This document shows positions 46,217 to 54,904 of a stretch of DNA of 64,000 nucleotides, piece after piece (position 1 is the stretch's first letter; each line of letters begins with the position of its first letter). Under the pieces are notes generated by a model, which saw only the letters and a program-made list of their open reading frames with translations, searched no databases and had not been told where the DNA came from. The position numbers were made by a program, and so were the translations under genes. Location of the stretch: NCBI GenBank assembly GCA_964020085.1, contig OZ026596.1, positions 46,183,103 through 46,247,102 of the forward strand, written 5' to 3'. The stretch is from Micromussa lordhowensis (taxonomy: Eukaryota > Cnidaria > Anthozoa > Scleractinia > Lobophylliidae).

Positions 46217-49200
46217 TTAATGCCAAACCCAATACCAAAATTGCGTTCCTAAAGAATTATTTGGAATATTATTAGATGACATTGAAAATTCATCTATTGT
46301 AGGATTACTCGAAATTACGACTTTGCTTTTATCAACATGAATATACGTATTATAGTCACGACCTAATATCCTATGAGTAATTCTCATAGTCATTACACTA
46401 TTTGTAGTTGCGCTATGTTGAAATACATAATAAAAAGTGAAATCACCTTTGTTATCACCAGTAGTTACAAATGCATATGTATTTGGTGTTCTACCTTCAA
46501 CATTATCAGAAAAATACAAATCTTTTATTAAAGAAATCTTTGAATCATTACTTAATATATATTTTACTATTAATTCTATAACATTTTTATTTTCATTAAT
46601 AGTAGGATTTTCTTTTGCTATTTCAGTATTTACTTTTACAATTTCACTATTTACTTTTACAATTTCTCCATCAACATATTTTACCATATTATCTTCTGTT
46701 TCATTCAGTTGTTTCACATTAACAGCATCACCGTTTTCATTTCCATCAATTAATCCTTTTATTTGTCGATTACCCATATTAATAGGTGCTTCATAATAGA
46801 TGATTTTGTTTCTGATGTAATAGAATCTATCCCAAATTCGCGAGTCAACGTCATTCTGATGACCACTTACTCCATAAACGACAACAAAGATGTCGGTTTC
46901 TGCATCATAAGTTTCACCACTCTTATACTTTAAAGTTAAATCAATATCTAAATCAATAATCCCAATGTTTCCATATTTATGAAAATTGATAATTGTTCTA
47001 CTATGATCGGAAAAAGTATTTGTATTATTACGTGAAACATTTAATGTTTCGGATACTGCGTCGACAACCACTTCTTTTCGATCTACTCGATTACCATAAT
47101 ACATTTCAAAAGCTAATGTATACTCACCTAAATCTAACGATTTTAAATCAATAGTTAATCGGGTGCTATAATAACCGATAGCAGAGTCATACTTAATTTT
47201 AAATTGATAAGTAGCATGATTGATTTGATAAAAATCTTTGTCGACTTTTCTTACTTTGACAATATCATCATCATCTTCCTTAAATAAATCATCATCCATA
47301 ACAAAAGAGAATTCATTCTCTTGTCGGTTTGCTTTAATATTCAGTTCTTCAGATTCACTCACTTTATCTGTAATCAAAGTATTAATTACAGCGTTATTAT
47401 CACTAATTGTCCTATTAACATAGTTAACAGTGGAAGCGTGAAAGCTATCTGATGACTTTGGATCTTTCAAGCGGATAATGCTATGATTAGCCATATCAAT
47501 GGAGTCTTCCATCGGATCAGGATTTTTTCTATTAAGCGCTGCTGCAGAGACATCATTTATTTCTCTTTTTAGATCTCCTCTCTGTACGTGAAAATATCCA
47601 AAGTTAATAACATCATTAGCTTGTGCATTTTGAGCAGCTTGACTTGAGTCATCTTCAACAAAAGGCTTTATATTTCTAATACCATTTCCTCCCATATCAA
47701 GATTTCCAGTCATTGATCTGGAACCATTTAAAGGTAAATTCAAATTATCTCCATTGTCAACATAAGTTTTATTGACAGCATCATCACCACTCAAAGGATT
47801 TGGTAAACCATAAAGATAACTATTATTCATATTAATTGGACTATTACCATCAGCTACCATTGTTAATCGCCCACAATTCACAATGAGATTGTCGTTCATG
47901 TTGAGATCACCTGTCATTGCGCGCGACCCATCTAATTTTAATACATCTGTAGGTAGCTTACTTATTTCTGCTTCAACAAATGCCTTTGAGACTAAATCAT
48001 TAGTATCAAAAGTATTTACACCATATGGCTCAGTATTTTTTATCCGTTTACCTTTTAAGTCATAGTCATCACCTTTTAATTTTAAAAAGTTTTCATTAAC
48101 ATAAAGTTTATTAACAGCCATTTTGGAATCTTTTAAAGCATTAGGGTAATCAGTGATTGGAACATCATCTTGTGTAACTAAATCTGTTATTTTATTGTCA
48201 TTCATGTTGAGATTTCCAGTCATAGAGCGTGAACCATCTAATTTGAGATAAAGACTTAAATCAGGTTGTGGTATGGAAGCAATTTGACTTTCAAAATAAC
48301 TCTTTGTCACAGGTTGCTGCGCCCCAGTTAAAATAGGTAAGCTAAAAATCCTATTTCCATTCATAGAAAGATTACCAGTCATGTTTTGGCTTCCGTTTCG
48401 GAGTAATACTTCTGACCTATCTGCTTTTCTAGAAGATAAATCATTAATAGCAATATCCTGTTTAGCGTCTTGATCGTCAACATATTCTTTATTGACAGCG
48501 TCTTTAGGGTCAGTAGGATTACCAATATTGATTATCTTTTCATTATTCATATTGATCGGTTCAAAATTTAATATTGTTCCTGAAAAATCAGTACTTTTAA
48601 CATTAAATAATCTATGATCAAAACTAGTCCTTTGTATTCCTTTGACACATCTACTAAAAAATAGAAATTTAAAATTAGAGTTACTAGAACCATAATATCG
48701 AAATTGAATACTAATGTTCACATCTCTTTTAGAACTATTAAATATTATGTAAGCTTTTGCGTAATTGCTAAACCAATCATGACTAAAATCAATTATGTTT
48801 GCATTACCAGTGACATTTGTAACTAATAGCCTATCTGAATCACCATCTGTAACTATATTTGTTCCATCATATCCAAATATTTCAAAAACGATAGAATAAT
48901 TAGGATCTATTTCTAAATTGTTCACTAGTTTAACAGTAGAATAAGCATAACCAGATTGCGTCCCTTCTCGAGGCGCTTCTAATAGTTCAAAATGATCAGT
49001 ATGCCCAGGAATAGAAACGCCCCCTTTAGTTAATTCTGCTTTATCACCAAAATCTTTATAAAAAGTAAAACTAGGTTGCAAATGATAATTTGTCCTATGA
49101 TCTGTTGTCATCTCCTTTAATTGTTTTAGAGGTACAGCATCATTATCATCCGTAGCATCTTCTAAATCACTAATCTTATGATTATTCATATTTAAATGAC

Positions 49201-49435
49201 CAGTCATTGAATTTGTTCCATCTCTTTTCAGATAAGATGGGTTATTATCAACATACTCCTTTGTAGCTGCATCATTTTTATCGATAGGAGCAGCTACTTC
49301 AGTTAATCGCTTACTATCAATGTCAAAATTACCATCATCAGTTAGACTAAAACCAATTCCAGGTAAACCAGGATCACCTTTTTCACCTTTACCTGTTGCT
49401 GCTAATGTTTCAAGTTGTCCATTAGTAACACCCAT
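46217..49435 (-). CDS. Long repetitive fibre-like protein
   Basis: 1072 residues. After MGVTNGQ comes a short collagen-like run at about 17-29 (GEKGDPGLPGIGF), then about ten imperfect repeats of the type MTGNLNMN-x2-KI-x-DL followed by DAV-x-KxYVD, familiar from trimeric phage and virus tail fibres. Between repeats lie two larger beta-rich domains (about 95-290 and 720-930) that may be host-binding modules. I infer a trimeric shaft protein on the virion vertex. The start is preceded by TTTAGTATAT. The frame stays open after its TAA for the 20 codons up to the retrotransposon end, so the original C-terminus may have differed. Confidence 0.65.
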   Translation of the reverse strand: MGVTNGQLETLAATGKGEKGDPGLPGIGFSLTDDGNFDIDSKRLTEVAAPIDKNDAATKEYVDNNPSYLKRDGTNSMTGHLNMNNHKISDLEDATDDNDAVPLKQLKEMTTDHRTNYHLQPSFTFYKDFGDKAELTKGGVSIPGHTDHFELLEAPREGTQSGYAYSTVKLVNNLEIDPNYSIVFEIFGYDGTNIVTDGDSDRLLVTNVTGNANIIDFSHDWFSNYAKAYIIFNSSKRDVNISIQFRYYGSSNSNFKFLFFSRCVKGIQRTSFDHRLFNVKSTDFSGTILNFEPINMNNEKIINIGNPTDPKDAVNKEYVDDQDAKQDIAINDLSSRKADRSEVLLRNGSQNMTGNLSMNGNRIFSLPILTGAQQPVTKSYFESQIASIPQPDLSLYLKLDGSRSMTGNLNMNDNKITDLVTQDDVPITDYPNALKDSKMAVNKLYVNENFLKLKGDDYDLKGKRIKNTEPYGVNTFDTNDLVSKAFVEAEISKLPTDVLKLDGSRAMTGDLNMNDNLIVNCGRLTMVADGNSPINMNNSYLYGLPNPLSGDDAVNKTYVDNGDNLNLPLNGSRSMTGNLDMGGNGIRNIKPFVEDDSSQAAQNAQANDVINFGYFHVQRGDLKREINDVSAAALNRKNPDPMEDSIDMANHSIIRLKDPKSSDSFHASTVNYVNRTISDNNAVINTLITDKVSESEELNIKANRQENEFSFVMDDDLFKEDDDDIVKVRKVDKDFYQINHATYQFKIKYDSAIGYYSTRLTIDLKSLDLGEYTLAFEMYYGNRVDRKEVVVDAVSETLNVSRNNTNTFSDHSRTIINFHKYGNIGIIDLDIDLTLKYKSGETYDAETDIFVVVYGVSGHQNDVDSRIWDRFYYIRNKIIYYEAPINMGNRQIKGLIDGNENGDAVNVKQLNETEDNMVKYVDGEIVKVNSEIVKVNTEIAKENPTINENKNVIELIVKYILSNDSKISLIKDLYFSDNVEGRTPNTYAFVTTGDNKGDFTFYYVFQHSATTNSVMTMRITHRILGRDYNTYIHVDKSKVVISSNPTIDEFSMSSNNIPNNSLGTQFWYWVWH

Positions 49436-49446
49436 ATATACTAAAC

Positions 49447-49671
49447 TTAAATAAATAATTCTTCTTCTTTATCTCTTAAGTAATCAGAATGTAACATTTT
49501 CAGATCTTTAATTAATAATAATATTTCATCCGAAATAGATTCGTTGTATTTTCTTTCAATCATTTTTAAACATTCTAGTTTACTAGTAAGATTCTCTAAT
49601 GAAAAATTTATGTTATTAAACTCATTATATACTTCTTTTGTTAATCTTCTCGTCGAACGATTTCTATCCAT
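49447..49671 (-). CDS. Small coiled-coil protein
   Basis: 74 residues, mostly charged helix (NINFSLENLTSKLECLKMIE, LLLIKDLKML). It lies 11 bases from both the fibre gene and the ATPase gene and starts right after an AATAT block, so it is probably a real gene of the left arm. Family not recognised. It resembles in size and helix content the 62-residue frame at 56050-56238. Confidence 0.5.
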   Translation of the reverse strand: MDRNRSTRRLTKEVYNEFNNINFSLENLTSKLECLKMIERKYNESISDEILLLIKDLKMLHSDYLRDKEEELFI

Positions 49672-49682
49672 ATATTACTAAA

Positions 49683-50318
49683 TTATATATTTTCATTGAA
49701 ATTTTTTCTCATTGTCTTTTTTGTCTTATCAATGTACGCAAAACTATAAGGTTCGCTAGTCGCACTCTCGAATCGCTTCTTAGGTACATTGACTTCACTG
49801 CACATTCTTGCTGTCTCTGAATTACTTGGGCTATCAAAAATACAAAAATGAGAGCAATTCAACCTGATGTCTTTAGGAGTGAGATAATAAGATTGACTTA
49901 AATAGATTACACTACAATTTTTATGACGACCACCAATAAAATATTCAATGAGAGGTTTTTGGTTTCGTTCACAAACAAAGTCATCAAAGATGACTATTTT
50001 TTGGTTATCATTATCTAGGCTTTCGAGAGGAACGACATCACCATTACTCTCTTCTATGACATCATAACCAACCTCTTCCGAAATGGGTCGAAATGTTTCT
50101 AATAGTTGTCTATACTTTGGTTGCTCTAGATTTTTAGAAAACAAGTAAATCTTATCATAGTAGAGTAGATTATAAAGCATATGCATGAGAACGTTAGTTT
50201 TACCACAACCGCTTGGTCCACAAATTAACATTCGAAAAGTGTCTGAAGGCATATAAGGTAGCAGTTTTCGGAAATTGCTGTCATTATTACAAGTTGAATC
50301 ATAATTAGGAATTTTCAT
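49683..50318 (-). CDS. Genome-packaging ATPase (FtsK/HerA, A32-like)
   Basis: 211 residues. It should pump DNA into the capsid. The Walker A motif GPSGCGKT is at 34-41, Walker B KIVIFDD at 107-113 with an acidic pair, and a sensor-like Ser-Gln (YLSQSYY) at about 145. The length fits the 200-250 residues of Polinton, virophage and A32-type ATPases. The frame is intact. It starts 4 bases from one arm of the inverted repeat in the shared divergent promoter and is the first gene of the leftward arm. Confidence 0.88.
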   Translation of the reverse strand: MKIPNYDSTCNNDSNFRKLLPYMPSDTFRMLICGPSGCGKTNVLMHMLYNLLYYDKIYLFSKNLEQPKYRQLLETFRPISEEVGYDVIEESNGDVVPLESLDNDNQKIVIFDDFVCERNQKPLIEYFIGGRHKNCSVIYLSQSYYLTPKDIRLNCSHFCIFDSPSNSETARMCSEVNVPKKRFESATSEPYSFAYIDKTKKTMRKNFNENI

Positions 50319-50390
50319 CTATATAATATTTATATTTTTTAAATAAATGTCGCATATTAATTCACATAATATAAAAAATATAAATATTAT
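50319..50390. promoter_or_regulatory. Divergent viral promoter with perfect 18-bp inverted repeat
   Basis: ATAATATTTATATTTTTT at 50323-50340 is repeated inverted at 50373-50390. Each arm points to its own gene: 4 bases separate it from the ATPase ATG and none from the 50391 ATG. The same AT-rich theme abuts the starts of the other viral genes, so this looks like two back-to-back core promoters. Confidence 0.7.
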
Positions 50391-51440
50391 ATGAGTCTCT
50401 CAAATTGGAAACGATTAGCTCAGAAACGGACTGAGACTGGAAGGATGAAGAATCAGCTTTATGATGAGATCACTGAAGAGAAGATAAAGAGTAAGACCTC
50501 TGACCAGCGGATAACAAAATCATTTAGACTTGATGAAATCATAGAGGGTTTAAGGGCACAAAAGCCTAAGAATAGGCCACAAATGAGAATACGTCCTGCC
50601 CCAGCACAAGGTAAACCAGATGAAATTGATTATGCACCTGAAGTAGATCCATATGAAGATATGGATGTAGAAGGATTATTAGATCTCCAAGATTATGTAG
50701 CGCCACAGGCAGAAAAACAAATAGCTAAGATACCTAAAGGCGCGCCACCAAAATATGAAATGGATCCTAGTTTTTGGGACCCAGGAGATGAATCTTTACC
50801 ACCAGAATATTCTTTTGTGGAAGGACCTTTAGCAATTGAAGCACCACCTGATGATGAAGATGAAGATTTAGATAGAGGAGATATTAATAGAATTTTAGAC
50901 CAATCAAATCTTCCTAACTATGATGATGTTGAAAAGAGATTAGCCCAACCAGAAATGACACCAGTTAAACGTAGTAAATATCTCGAGAGTAACATAAAAC
51001 GAGCAAATTCTGAAATAAGCAGTATTACAAGTAAATTTAAGACAAATACAACTAACAGACTAAAACAAGCCATAAAAAAAGGATTGTCAAAAGATGTAAT
51101 AGAAAAGCTAGAGCGAGAAAAGGATATGGCTCATAAATTTGCAGATACAAGACTAAAACCTATTCAAGAATATAGAGACTATCTAAAAGTACAGAAAAAG
51201 AAAAGTACAAAGGGAAGTGGCGTCAGGGGAGGTGTTAAAAGAGGAAGTGGTATCTATTTCTATAATGATGCTCAAGAATTACTAAAGAAATTAACACTAA
51301 TTATTGGTGAAATGGAAGCAGGCAATACAAGTGTCAAGATGAGAAATATGGGTCAAACTATCTTAGACACTCTATTACGAACAAAATCAATCAATAAGTC
51401 GCAATATCAAAAGTTAGTCAAAAAATATTTTGCTATTTAG
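50391..51440 (+). CDS. Polinton-like structural protein, unknown role
   Basis: 349 residues. The N-terminus is basic, the middle (about 75-185) is acidic and proline-rich and probably disordered, and then comes a basic helical part. The C-terminal 75 residues (GSGIYFYNDAQELLKKLTLI, EAGNTSVKMRNMGQTILDTLL, KSQYQKLVKKYF) resemble the C-terminal module of a conserved Polinton protein encoded next to capsid genes. The 143-residue protein at 24262-24693 may carry an analogous module. I infer a virion or scaffold role from position only. It starts directly after AATATTAT. Confidence 0.5.
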   Translation: MSLSNWKRLAQKRTETGRMKNQLYDEITEEKIKSKTSDQRITKSFRLDEIIEGLRAQKPKNRPQMRIRPAPAQGKPDEIDYAPEVDPYEDMDVEGLLDLQDYVAPQAEKQIAKIPKGAPPKYEMDPSFWDPGDESLPPEYSFVEGPLAIEAPPDDEDEDLDRGDINRILDQSNLPNYDDVEKRLAQPEMTPVKRSKYLESNIKRANSEISSITSKFKTNTTNRLKQAIKKGLSKDVIEKLEREKDMAHKFADTRLKPIQEYRDYLKVQKKKSTKGSGVRGGVKRGSGIYFYNDAQELLKKLTLIIGEMEAGNTSVKMRNMGQTILDTLLRTKSINKSQYQKLVKKYFAI

Positions 51441-51464
51441 CATTATCAAAAAATATTTTGGGGT

Positions 51465-51480
51465 CTGAAATATATTTCAG
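51465..51480. terminator. 16-bp perfect palindrome after a stop codon
   Basis: CTGAAATATATTTCAG lies 24 bases beyond the stop of the 50391-51440 gene and before the next viral start. It is followed by TTTACATTAGTAAA-type sequence seen after other viral genes. A hairpin or dyad for transcript ending is likely but unproven. Confidence 0.4.
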
Positions 51481-51528
51481 GGTTTTGTAAAAAATATTTA
51501 CATTAGTAAATTATATTTACATTGTTAT

Positions 51529-52296
51529 ATGGAGAGAGAAATCTCATTAAGCAGTTTTGCAGTTAAAGATGAACCTGGTAATCGACCTGGTGATTTTACT
51601 ACAAGGTTTTCTAGAACTTTGGACTATGAACACAGTGATGGGGTTTGGTATATTGGTTTTAATAAAATTATTTCAATGGCTTTTACATGGACAAATATAA
51701 ATTCTGGTTATAGCAATCAAAAGATAGCTTACAGTAAAGACGGTGGGAAAACATTTACAGATATTGATTTTCCAAAAGGAGTTTGGGATTACATTGATAT
51801 TGATAATTACATTAAGGAAAAGACTAAAATAGTTAATGGTGATGGTGATGAAGAATTTCCAATCTCTTTAACTTTTGATGATTCAACTTTTAGAGTCTTA
51901 GTGACTTTAGACGCTAACTATCGGCTTGACCTAAGTAAATCAAATTTTGGTAAACTAATAGGATTCGATAAGGTGGTCTTAAGCAATGAGAGAAACGTTA
52001 GCCCCAAAATACCTAACCTATCAGAAGATACAGATGTCCTAAATATTCATTGTGATTTAGTCTCTGATTCATTAGTAGACGGGAGAGAATCAGATATTGT
52101 TTTTAGTTTTGGTGTAGGAACTTTAAAACCTTCTTACAATTTTACCCTTGAACCGCGTCGTGTTATATTTAATCCTATCAATAAAACAAGAGTTTCAAGC
52201 GTTCGAATCTATGTAACTGATGGTTTAAGAAGACCAGTCTATTTAAATCATGCTAACACTGCATTTTCATTAATCTTAAAAAAAGTTCCATTTTAA
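51529..52296 (+). CDS. Minor capsid (penton-like) protein
   Basis: 255 residues, the usual size of Polinton penton proteins with a single jelly roll. Beta-rich throughout. Visible are WYIGFNKIISMAFTW (start of the core strands), a strand region with FTDIDFPKGVWDYIDIDNYI, typical of this family, and VSSVRIYVTDGLRRPV near the C-terminus. It should form the pentameric vertices that hold the fibres. It lies just upstream of the basic protein and the major capsid gene, the normal Polinton order. Frame intact; start abutted by TTGTTAT. Confidence 0.72.
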   Translation: MEREISLSSFAVKDEPGNRPGDFTTRFSRTLDYEHSDGVWYIGFNKIISMAFTWTNINSGYSNQKIAYSKDGGKTFTDIDFPKGVWDYIDIDNYIKEKTKIVNGDGDEEFPISLTFDDSTFRVLVTLDANYRLDLSKSNFGKLIGFDKVVLSNERNVSPKIPNLSEDTDVLNIHCDLVSDSLVDGRESDIVFSFGVGTLKPSYNFTLEPRRVIFNPINKTRVSSVRIYVTDGLRRPVYLNHANTAFSLILKKVPF

Positions 52297-52302
52297 TTAT
52301 AT

Positions 52303-52683
52303 ATGAAGTCAAGAGAGTTCAAAAAGATTTATCACCCAAGAACGGGACGATATGTCTACAAACACCGTGGCAATGAAATTATCGTAGATAATCTTATGAA
52401 ACCACTAAAACGAGTAGCTAGTGCTTTAACTGGACAGGTTTTAAAACCATTTGCTAAAAAAGCAATACAAGCTGGTGTATCTCATGCGGGAGAACGAGTT
52501 GGTAAAAAGGCTGCTGATAAAGTTATAGAGCGATCTGGTGAGCTTATCCGAAAAAGGCTGTCCTCAGGATCTAAAAAAGCGACAAAGTCAACAAAGTCAA
52601 CAAAGTCAAAGCCAGGCAGAGCAAAGCCAAAAACTCAGGATGAAGTTAATACACTGATTAATAATCTTATAGCGCGATCTTAA
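52303..52683 (+). CDS. Small basic capsid/DNA-associated protein
   Basis: 126 residues, strongly basic. An N-terminal KKIYHPRTGRYVYKHRGNEI is followed by an amphipathic region with KPFAKKAIQAGVSHAGERVG and a Lys/Ser-rich stretch (KKATKSTKSTKSK). The GAK/GV-type amphipathic block parallels the 25146-25493 protein of the other viral fragment. I infer a core or capsid-cementing protein between penton and major capsid genes. Its start follows the penton stop by only 6 bases (TATAT). Confidence 0.55.
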   Translation: MKSREFKKIYHPRTGRYVYKHRGNEIIVDNLMKPLKRVASALTGQVLKPFAKKAIQAGVSHAGERVGKKAADKVIERSGELIRKRLSSGSKKATKSTKSTKSKPGRAKPKTQDEVNTLINNLIARS

Positions 52684-52719
52684 AGATCTTGAAAAAAAAA
52701 ATCTGATAAAAAATATATA

Positions 52720-53975
52720 ATGGCATTTAGATCACCAGAGAACGTACAGAGAAACGAACTAGTGCAATTTCGTCTTCAAGATGCTATAAGAGCTCCTGCC
52801 AATACTCAAGAGCAAGAAAAGAAAGGATACAAATTTCATGTTACTGATCGTGGTATTATGCTTGATTGGTTTAACGCCTTTTTTGAAGTGCGATTCAGAT
52901 TAGACCTTAAAGCAAATGGTGGAGACAATGCAGACGCCAGAACAACAATTATTAATGGATCGCATTCATTAATTAAGCATATGGTAATAAAGAGTGCAGG
53001 AAAAATCGTCTACGACACTGATAATCTTCATCTTGTAACTTTTGCAAAAAATCTTTTAGAATATTCAGATGATTTTGGGCGTAGTACAGCCAAAAATATG
53101 GTATTTGGATACAGATGCCACTTCAGATGATGCCACTTCAGATGATACAAACACTGGTTTGGAAAGTAGGCGTTTATTAACAGCTAACAGAGCTCATGTT
53201 AATACAAGTATTCCATTAAATAGGTATTCTTTTTTCGAAGAATTAGAAGGACGATTGTTACCACCAATGGATCTCCAATTTGAAATAGAACTTACACCGG
53301 ACGCTGAAGTATTATATGGGGCAGTTGATACATTGAGATTAGTAATTGATCGTTTTTATCTATGGGTACCACGACTAGAACCAAAAGATGCTCTTATGAC
53401 TAAATTCATCAGTGAATACCAAAAACCCAGTAAATGGAAATACCTCAAAGAAATGTACCAAACTTCAGATACTACCAGAAACAGTGGTGATTTCAGAATC
53501 TCAGCTAGTATTGATAAAGTAAAGCATGTTTTCCTCTACTTCCAGAGACTTAAGTCAAATGATATGACAGCAAATCCTTATATTTTTGATACTTTTAAAC
53601 TGAACGCAGCCAATAATAATAGTCATCTTAGCACATGTCGTCTTGAATATGGTAATGGTGTCTTCTATCCAGAACTTGAATATGATACAGAAAGTAAAAC
53701 AAGAATCTATTATGATTTAATGAATTATTCATGGAAAAGAATGATTATAACACAGGTACTCAGCTCAATGTCACTAATTTTTCAAGTCTTTACCCAATGT
53801 TATATTTTGATTTGACTTATCAAGCAGAAGGGGTTAGCCGAGATCCAAAGAGCAACTTAACATAAGATTTCGCCTCTCACAAGCCGCAGCTGCTGATTTT
53901 AGAGTGCATGCAATTGTTCTCTATGAAGAAGATGTTGTTGTTGATAAAGTTGGAGATCAATTAGTAATAGTTTAG
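52720..53975 (+). pseudogene. Major capsid protein, broken by frameshifts
   Basis: A double jelly-roll major capsid protein by position and motifs: ENVQRNELVQFRLQDAI, RGIMLDWFNAFFEVRFRLD and FAKNLLEYSDDFGRS in the first frame; LNRYSFFEELEGRLLPPMDL and VIDRFYLWVPRL in the second; a C-terminal piece with VHAIVLYEEDVVV. The frame changes near 53095-53105, again near 53735-53755, and there is a stop or frame change near 53855-53865. The coding texture continues throughout, so these look like recent indels or assembly errors. A 12-bp tandem repeat (GATGATGCCACT) lies beside the first break. The start follows AAATATATA. Confidence 0.8.
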
Positions 53976-54098
53976 TTTACATTAGTAAAATATTTTACAT
54001 TAGTAAAGTTCCTTTACCTTAGTAAAGTTCCTTTACCTTAGTAAATTAATAAATTAATAAATTAAGCCTCTTAGAAAAAATATTTTAATATAATATAT
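53976..54098. other. Intergenic repeats with TTTAC-GTAAA dyads
   Basis: TTTACATTAGTAAA, then two units of GTTCCTTTACCTTAGTAAA, then ATAAATTAATAA repeats. Similar dyads follow other viral genes (51489-51516, 58562-58590), suggesting a shared 3'-end signal; a TATAATATATATG start motif follows. Confidence 0.45.
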
Positions 54099-54809
54099 AT
54101 GAGTGTTAAAGCAAGTCAGAACGAAAGTCAGAACGAAATAGTCGATTTTCTCCATATTGACACTTCAAAGATAACTTTTAAAAAACCAAAGCCAAATAAT
54201 CACAATGGAACACAGATTGGAATATTATACAATGGAAGGACATTATTTGTTAAATATAAAGGATATACTCCGTTCGGTTTAAAAGAAAATTATGATAAAA
54301 ATGGAGAATATCAAAGTACTAGCATGCAAATTAATTGTGATGGGGAATATCTAGAAAAAGCCAAAGAATTAGACGAATTTTTTATTGATTATTTACATTC
54401 TTTAAAGAACAATAAAAAAATACATAGAGAAGCTGTAGCGGGATATGATGAACACGGTCAAGGTGGTTCTTGGAAAAGAATCTGTAAAAAACCGTATAAA
54501 ATTGTTGATGAAGAAAGAGTATATCTAGAATTCCCATCAAGGATGGAGTTTAATCTATTTTTTAGAAATGATCGAATAGCTACAAGATTTTTTACATGGG
54601 ATGGGGAAAATTTAGGATATGATTCAGTAAAAATTGGTCAAAAAAGTAAAGTGAAATTTATTGCTTCCTGGTTTTCAATTACAACTGGAACTTTTGGAGC
54701 TACTATAAAACCAAAATTAATGCAAGTATCATATCGAGAACAAGAAGATCTTTTCGATAACTTCATCTTAGATGATGATGAAGAAGATATATCTATTGGA
54801 TCTGATTAA
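54099..54809 (+). CDS. Putative ssDNA-binding-like viral protein
   Basis: 236 residues with a strand-rich core, a motif NGRTLFVKYKGYTPFGL near residues 48-64, KAKELDEFFIDYL, FTWDG, and a very acidic tail (DDDEEDISIGSD). A TPFG motif, a beta core and an acidic C-terminus are what I recall from DUF5871-type presumed ssDNA-binding proteins of large DNA viruses, and acidic tails are usual in replicative ssDNA-binding proteins. The assignment is by resemblance and is tentative. Intact, with its start directly after AATATAATATAT. Confidence 0.4.
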   Translation: MSVKASQNESQNEIVDFLHIDTSKITFKKPKPNNHNGTQIGILYNGRTLFVKYKGYTPFGLKENYDKNGEYQSTSMQINCDGEYLEKAKELDEFFIDYLHSLKNNKKIHREAVAGYDEHGQGGSWKRICKKPYKIVDEERVYLEFPSRMEFNLFFRNDRIATRFFTWDGENLGYDSVKIGQKSKVKFIASWFSITTGTFGATIKPKLMQVSYREQEDLFDNFILDDDEEDISIGSD

Positions 54810-54904
54810 TAACACCATAGACTATTCCAAAGTCATAGACTGTGTCAAAGGCACAGAATAAATATTATTTATGAATTTTTTAAAAAGTCCATAAATAATA
54901 TATA

